Assembly (NCBI GenBank): GCA_946577115.1 | Contig: CAMOAP010000018.1 | Span: 1 to 9,430 of the forward strand | Length of the DNA: 9,430 nucleotides | Direction of reading: 5' to 3' | Source: an uncultured Acholeplasmataceae bacterium | Lineage (GTDB): Bacteria; Bacillota_I; Bacilli_A; Acholeplasmatales; Acholeplasmataceae | Shown: positions 6,545 through 9,430 of the stretch, in pieces | Layout: each line of letters starts with the position of its first letter | Position numbering within the stretch: position 1 is the stretch's first letter | Program-made: the position numbers and the translations under genes | Notes under the pieces: model-generated | The model's database searches: none | Seen by the model: only the letters and a program-made list of their open reading frames with translations | Told to the model about the DNA's origin: nothing

Positions 6545-7216
6545 TTAAGATCTCCTTTTTGCATCAATTAAGTCAGTAATTTTAGCAATTAATTCATCAA
6601 TTGATAATTCAGTAGTATCTAGTAAAATGGCATCTAAAGCTTTAGACAAGGGGGCAAGTTGGCGATGATAGTCTTTATAATCGCGTTCCTTGAGTTGTTT
6701 CATAATTTGAGTAATGTCTGTGATTTTGCCTTTTTGGAAATCTTCTTGTTGTTTTCTTAAAGCTCTTTTAGTAATGTTGGCAGTAAGAAAAATTTTTAAA
6801 TTAGCATCTGGCATTACAACTGTTCCAATATCTCTTCCATCCATAATTAAATTAGGAGTATTGGCGCAAATTTCTTTTTGTAATTTCAATAATTTAGTTC
6901 TTACAACAGGAATTAAAGCTACTGAAGAGACATGTTTTTCGATATCCAAAGACTTAATTTTTAAAGAAACATCTTCTTGATTAAGAAAAATTTTATTACA
7001 AAAATAAGAAATATTTATTTTGTCTAAAGCTTGATTAAGACTTTTTTCATGATGCCATGAAACTTCATTTTCTAACAAATATAAAGTTAGTGCCCGGAAC
7101 ATTGCTCCGGTATCGATGTGATTCCAACCTAATTTTTGGGACAATTTTTTACTAATAGTACTTTTACCAGAACCTGCCGGACCATCAATGGCGATTTTAA
7201 AACTTGGCATATGCAT
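6545..7216 (-). CDS. cmk: Cytidylate kinase
   Basis: Cmk phosphorylates CMP and dCMP with ATP in the cytoplasm, which matters in an organism that salvages its nucleotides. The 223-residue product has the P-loop GPAGSGKST (12-20), DTGAMFR (35-41, usually DTGAMYR), [13 protein letters not shown] (126-138), the lid arginines in RALRKQ (151-156) and [13 protein letters not shown] (178-190). All segments are in family order at the normal length. I chose the ATG at 7216, ten bases after AAGGAG; a second ATG two codons on would be 16 bases away. The gene lies 40 bases after the rluB-type gene and is joined to der without a gap. The same cmk-der association is seen in many Firmicutes. Confidence 0.97.
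   Translation of the reverse strand: MHMPSFKIAIDGPAGSGKSTISKKLSQKLGWNHIDTGAMFRALTLYLLENEVSWHHEKSLNQALDKINISYFCNKIFLNQEDVSLKIKSLDIEKHVSSVALIPVVRTKLLKLQKEICANTPNLIMDGRDIGTVVMPDANLKIFLTANITKRALRKQQEDFQKGKITDITQIMKQLKERDYKDYHRQLAPLSKALDAILLDTTELSIDELIAKITDLIDAKRRS
6551..6557 (-). promoter_or_regulatory. der ribosome binding site inside cmk
   Basis: AAGGAGA on the minus strand sits 6 bases before the der ATG at 6544. It also forms most of the last sense codons of cmk (AAA AGG AGA TCT, Lys-Arg-Arg-Ser). Ribosomes ending cmk therefore finish on top of the der start site, which favours coupled translation. Confidence 0.85.
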
Positions 7217-7256
7217 ATATAACTAACTCCTTATAGTGATCTTAAATTTAATAATA

Positions 7257-7994
7257 TTAATTCGGTATTTGAGTAGTTAAGGTTTTTATTTTTTTAATTT
7301 CATGAATTTTTAAAGGGCGATAAGAACCTATTTTGATATTTTCAATAGTTAAAAAAGAATAACGATAACGCTTTAACTTTAAAACTTGATAACCTAAAGC
7401 TTGCATCATTTTGCGAATTTGCCTGTTTTTGCCTTCAGTTATTACCAACTTTAACCAAGTAGAAGGTTTGGTCGTATAAGAATTTTGCAAAATATCAATT
7501 TCTTTACAAACAGACAAATAGTTTTTATCAATGATAATTCCTTTGCGGAATGCGGCAAGGTCTTTTTTTTGCAAACAAGCATTAATTTTAACGTGATATT
7601 CTTTAGGAATACAAAAGGAAGGATGGGTTAATTTTTGAGTAAGATCGCCATCATTAGTAATTAAAAGAAGCCCTGTAGTATGAAAATCAAGGCGTCCTAT
7701 TGGATATAATCTTTGTATACTTGCTTCTTCAATTAAATCCAAAACAGTAGGGCGTTTTTTGTTGTCTTTGGTAGTAGAAAGAAATCCATTAGGCTTATTG
7801 AGCAAAAAATAAGAATAAGTGTTTGGGGTGATCGGTTGGTCATCCAAAGTTATAATATCGCTGGAAGATACTTTGGTTCCTAATTCAGAAATAATTTTTC
7901 CATTAACTTTAATGCGTTTTTTCAAAATTAAAATTTCTGCTTTTCTTCTCGATGCCACATTGGCATAAGCCAAAACTTTTTGTAATCTTTTCAT
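7257..7994 (-). CDS. rluB: rRNA pseudouridine synthase, RsuA/RluB family
   Basis: The 245-residue product converts a uridine in rRNA to pseudouridine. Residues 1 to about 50 form an S4 RNA-binding domain (RLQKVLAYANVASRRKAE, RIKVNG). The catalytic domain has LLNKPNGFLST, the catalytic Asp103 in GRLDFHTTGLLLITNDGDL (100-118), KEYHV (131-135) and GKNRQIRKM (188-196). The RLD-x-x-T-x-GLL motif and S4 domain place it in the RsuA/RluB/RluE/RluF group. In Firmicutes the member at this locus (ypuL) is taken as RluB, which acts on 23S rRNA helix 93, but RsuA (16S) cannot be excluded from sequence alone. AAGGA lies upstream of the ATG. It is 40 bases before cmk and 110 bases after truB. Confidence 0.9.
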   Translation of the reverse strand: MKRLQKVLAYANVASRRKAEILILKKRIKVNGKIISELGTKVSSSDIITLDDQPITPNTYSYFLLNKPNGFLSTTKDNKKRPTVLDLIEEASIQRLYPIGRLDFHTTGLLLITNDGDLTQKLTHPSFCIPKEYHVKINACLQKKDLAAFRKGIIIDKNYLSVCKEIDILQNSYTTKPSTWLKLVITEGKNRQIRKMMQALGYQVLKLKRYRYSFLTIENIKIGSYRPLKIHEIKKIKTLTTQIPN

Positions 7995-8104
7995 TATTTT
8001 CCAATCCTTACTTGTTTGATTGTGTATTTATGTGTTTAAATGTTGTATTACAATATTGTTAAAAAATGTTTTTTTGTTTTTCTAATAGTTAAAAATATTG
8101 CGAA

Positions 8105-8959
8105 TTAAAAAAAATAACGAGGATAGTATTTATTTTCATCCAAGATATCATAATAAGCAACAAAATTTTTATTACTATCTTTAACTATAAAAGGTTTTTG
8201 AGTAATTATTTGTCTTTGGTCTAAATAAGTACCATTTTTTACTAACTTAATTAAATAATCATTTAAAATAAGTTCATCATAAGAAGAAAAAAAAATACTA
8301 TCCAAAATCAAATCATTAAGTTCTAAATTTTCAATAGTTTTAGCATTCTGTAATAAATGAGTGCCAATTGCATTTCTTTGCAAACGAAGAATAGCGCCAT
8401 AAGTATTTAATTGCAAAGCTAGATCACGCGCAAGACTTCTAATATAAGTTCCTTTGGAAACATGTGCCAAAAAATCTACTTTGTCGTGGCAAAGCAAAGA
8501 TGTTTTTGCAAAATGATGAATAAAAACTTCTCTTGGAGGAATATCTGCAACTTTATTTTGACGTGCTAAACGATACATTTTTTGCCCTTTAATTTTGACT
8601 GCTGAAAACATAGGAGGTATTTGCAAATACTTTTTTTGATGAAAAGATGCAAAACTTGTTTGGATAGCACAATCAGTTAAAGGGATATTTTTTTTAGTAT
8701 CCAATAATTTACCTGTCACATCCAAAGTATCATAATGTTTGTTAAAAAGAAAGGTCCCTTGATAAGTTTTTGACAATTTATCGAACAAAAAAGCTAGTTT
8801 AGTGGCTTTACCCACACAAATAATTAAAAGTCCTGAGGCTAAAGGATCAAGAGTTCCTGTGTGTCCTACTTTGTCAAAATGAAATTTTTTTTTAATTTTA
8901 AAAACTACATCATGTGATGTCATCTTTTTTGGTTTGTTGACTAAAAAAAAACCGTTCAT
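8105..8959 (-). CDS. truB: tRNA pseudouridine(55) synthase
   Basis: TruB makes pseudouridine 55 in the T loop of most tRNAs. The 284-residue product opens GFFLVNKPKKMTSHDVV and has the catalytic Asp38 in GHTGTLDPLASGLL (32-45), Tyr66 in KTYQG, IPPMFSAVKIKGQKMYRLAR (114-133) and VSKGTYIRSLARDL (167-180). The C-terminal part (about 235-284) is a short PUA-like domain. The usual T-D-T-x-D segment reads YDTLDVTG (76-83). Length is at the short end of the normal range. The start is unusual in lacking a recognisable Shine-Dalgarno; only GAAAG lies upstream. It begins 33 bases after the trxA stop, so it probably depends on trxA transcription. A T9 run covers codons 3 to 6. Confidence 0.97.
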   Translation of the reverse strand: MNGFFLVNKPKKMTSHDVVFKIKKKFHFDKVGHTGTLDPLASGLLIICVGKATKLAFLFDKLSKTYQGTFLFNKHYDTLDVTGKLLDTKKNIPLTDCAIQTSFASFHQKKYLQIPPMFSAVKIKGQKMYRLARQNKVADIPPREVFIHHFAKTSLLCHDKVDFLAHVSKGTYIRSLARDLALQLNTYGAILRLQRNAIGTHLLQNAKTIENLELNDLILDSIFFSSYDELILNDYLIKLVKNGTYLDQRQIITQKPFIVKDSNKNFVAYYDILDENKYYPRYFF

Positions 8960-8992
8960 AACGTTTGATTTTGCTTTCGGTTGATGGTAAAA

Positions 8993-9310
8993 TTATTTAT
9001 AAGAATGTAAAAATTTAATCAAGTCTTCTTTATTTATAAACCCGATATGTCTTGCTAATTCTTTTTTATCTTTATACAAAATAAGGGTAGGCAAGCTAGA
9101 AACGCCTTTTTCTAATGCTAATTGTCTAAAAACATCAACATCTACTTTGTAAAAAAGAATTTCTTTTTCTAAAAGGCAAACTTCATCCAAAATAGGCAAC
9201 AATCTTTGACATGGAAGACACCATGTAGCAAAAAAATCAACAACTAACAATTTTTGGGTAGCAATTATGGTCTCAAAATCTTTTCCTTGATAATTCATTA
9301 AATTACTCAT
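8993..9310 (-). CDS. trxA: Thioredoxin with CLPC active site
   Basis: The 105-residue product is a thioredoxin, a small cytoplasmic disulfide reductant usually recharged by thioredoxin reductase. It has the fold pattern LLVVDFFATWCLPCQ with buried Asp25, the redox pair Cys31 and Cys34, the cis-proline in SSLPTL (Pro74) and the helix KEDLIKFLHS. The active site reads WCLPC, where thioredoxins nearly always have WCGPC; this should shift redox potential or partner choice. The ATG at 9310 is preferred because AAGGAG (9327-9322) stands 11 bases upstream. An in-frame ATG at 9358 would add 16 polar residues, has no ribosome binding site and lies at the expected transcript 5' end. It heads the block trxA-truB-rluB-cmk-der. 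Confidence 0.93.
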   Translation of the reverse strand: MSNLMNYQGKDFETIIATQKLLVVDFFATWCLPCQRLLPILDEVCLLEKEILFYKVDVDVFRQLALEKGVSSLPTLILYKDKKELARHIGFINKEDLIKFLHSYK

Positions 9311-9367
9311 TATATTTAAAACTCCTTTTGTTTTTTGGGTATTTGGGTTGTAGTGCATACACCATTT

Positions 9368-9373
9368 ATTATA
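9368..9373 (-). promoter_or_regulatory. Probable trxA -10 box
   Basis: TATAAT on the minus strand at 9373-9368 predicts a transcript start near 9361 and a leader of about 50 bases containing AAGGAG. No clear -35 is seen at 16 to 18 bases. This promoter would serve trxA and probably the downstream genes. Confidence 0.5.
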
Positions 9374-9430
9374 ATTTAAAAAAATGTTAATTAATAAATA
9401 TATGTTTTATTTATTTTAATTTTTAAAATA

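Noticed and set aside
6292..6567. Second minus-strand frame across the start of der
   Set aside because: It overlaps the first G domain of Der out of frame and is Leu/Lys-rich with no family features.

Overview
The window looks like a piece of a phytoplasma chromosome ('Candidatus Phytoplasma', class Mollicutes, Acholeplasmataceae). The DNA is extremely AT-rich, and Trp is written TGG (for example in gpsA) while TGA serves as a stop (rpmG). That fits the standard code of phytoplasmas and acholeplasmas and not the UGA=Trp code of Mycoplasma or Spiroplasma. Every gene I can support lies on the minus strand, so the text below runs from high to low coordinates.

Right part (9310 to 5105): a compact housekeeping block of trxA (thioredoxin), truB (tRNA pseudouridine-55 synthase), an rluB-type rRNA pseudouridine synthase, cmk (cytidylate kinase) and der (two-domain ribosome-assembly GTPase). 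The der start codon directly follows the cmk stop codon, with its Shine-Dalgarno inside cmk. Middle part (4904 to 3452): gpsA (glycerol-3-phosphate dehydrogenase, the first step towards phospholipid) and a monocistronic HU gene with its own promoter and a perfect palindromic terminator. The order rluB, cmk, der, gpsA, HU echoes the Bacillus subtilis ypuL, cmk, engA, gpsA, hbs region, so this is an old Firmicutes neighbourhood. Together these genes cover RNA modification, ribosome assembly, nucleotide supply, lipid precursor synthesis and nucleoid packaging.

Left part (3336 to 1): a small unrecognised protein gene, a six-span membrane protein of the Pr6Pr/DUF1600 type, and a short rpmG (ribosomal protein L33, 49 residues) with a good promoter and ribosome binding site. 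Downstream of rpmG lies about 1.1 kb of heavily decayed coding sequence (about 1842 to 715) that reads as one protein only if several frames are joined. A further non-coding or relic stretch follows, then tRNA-Cys(GCA) and tRNA-Ser(GCU).

I see no insertion sequence, phage gene, CRISPR array or defence cassette, and no convincing new biological system. The points most worth a second look are the multi-frame relic after rpmG, the long acidic linker and C8 run in der, the CLPC active site of thioredoxin, and the membrane-protein locus.
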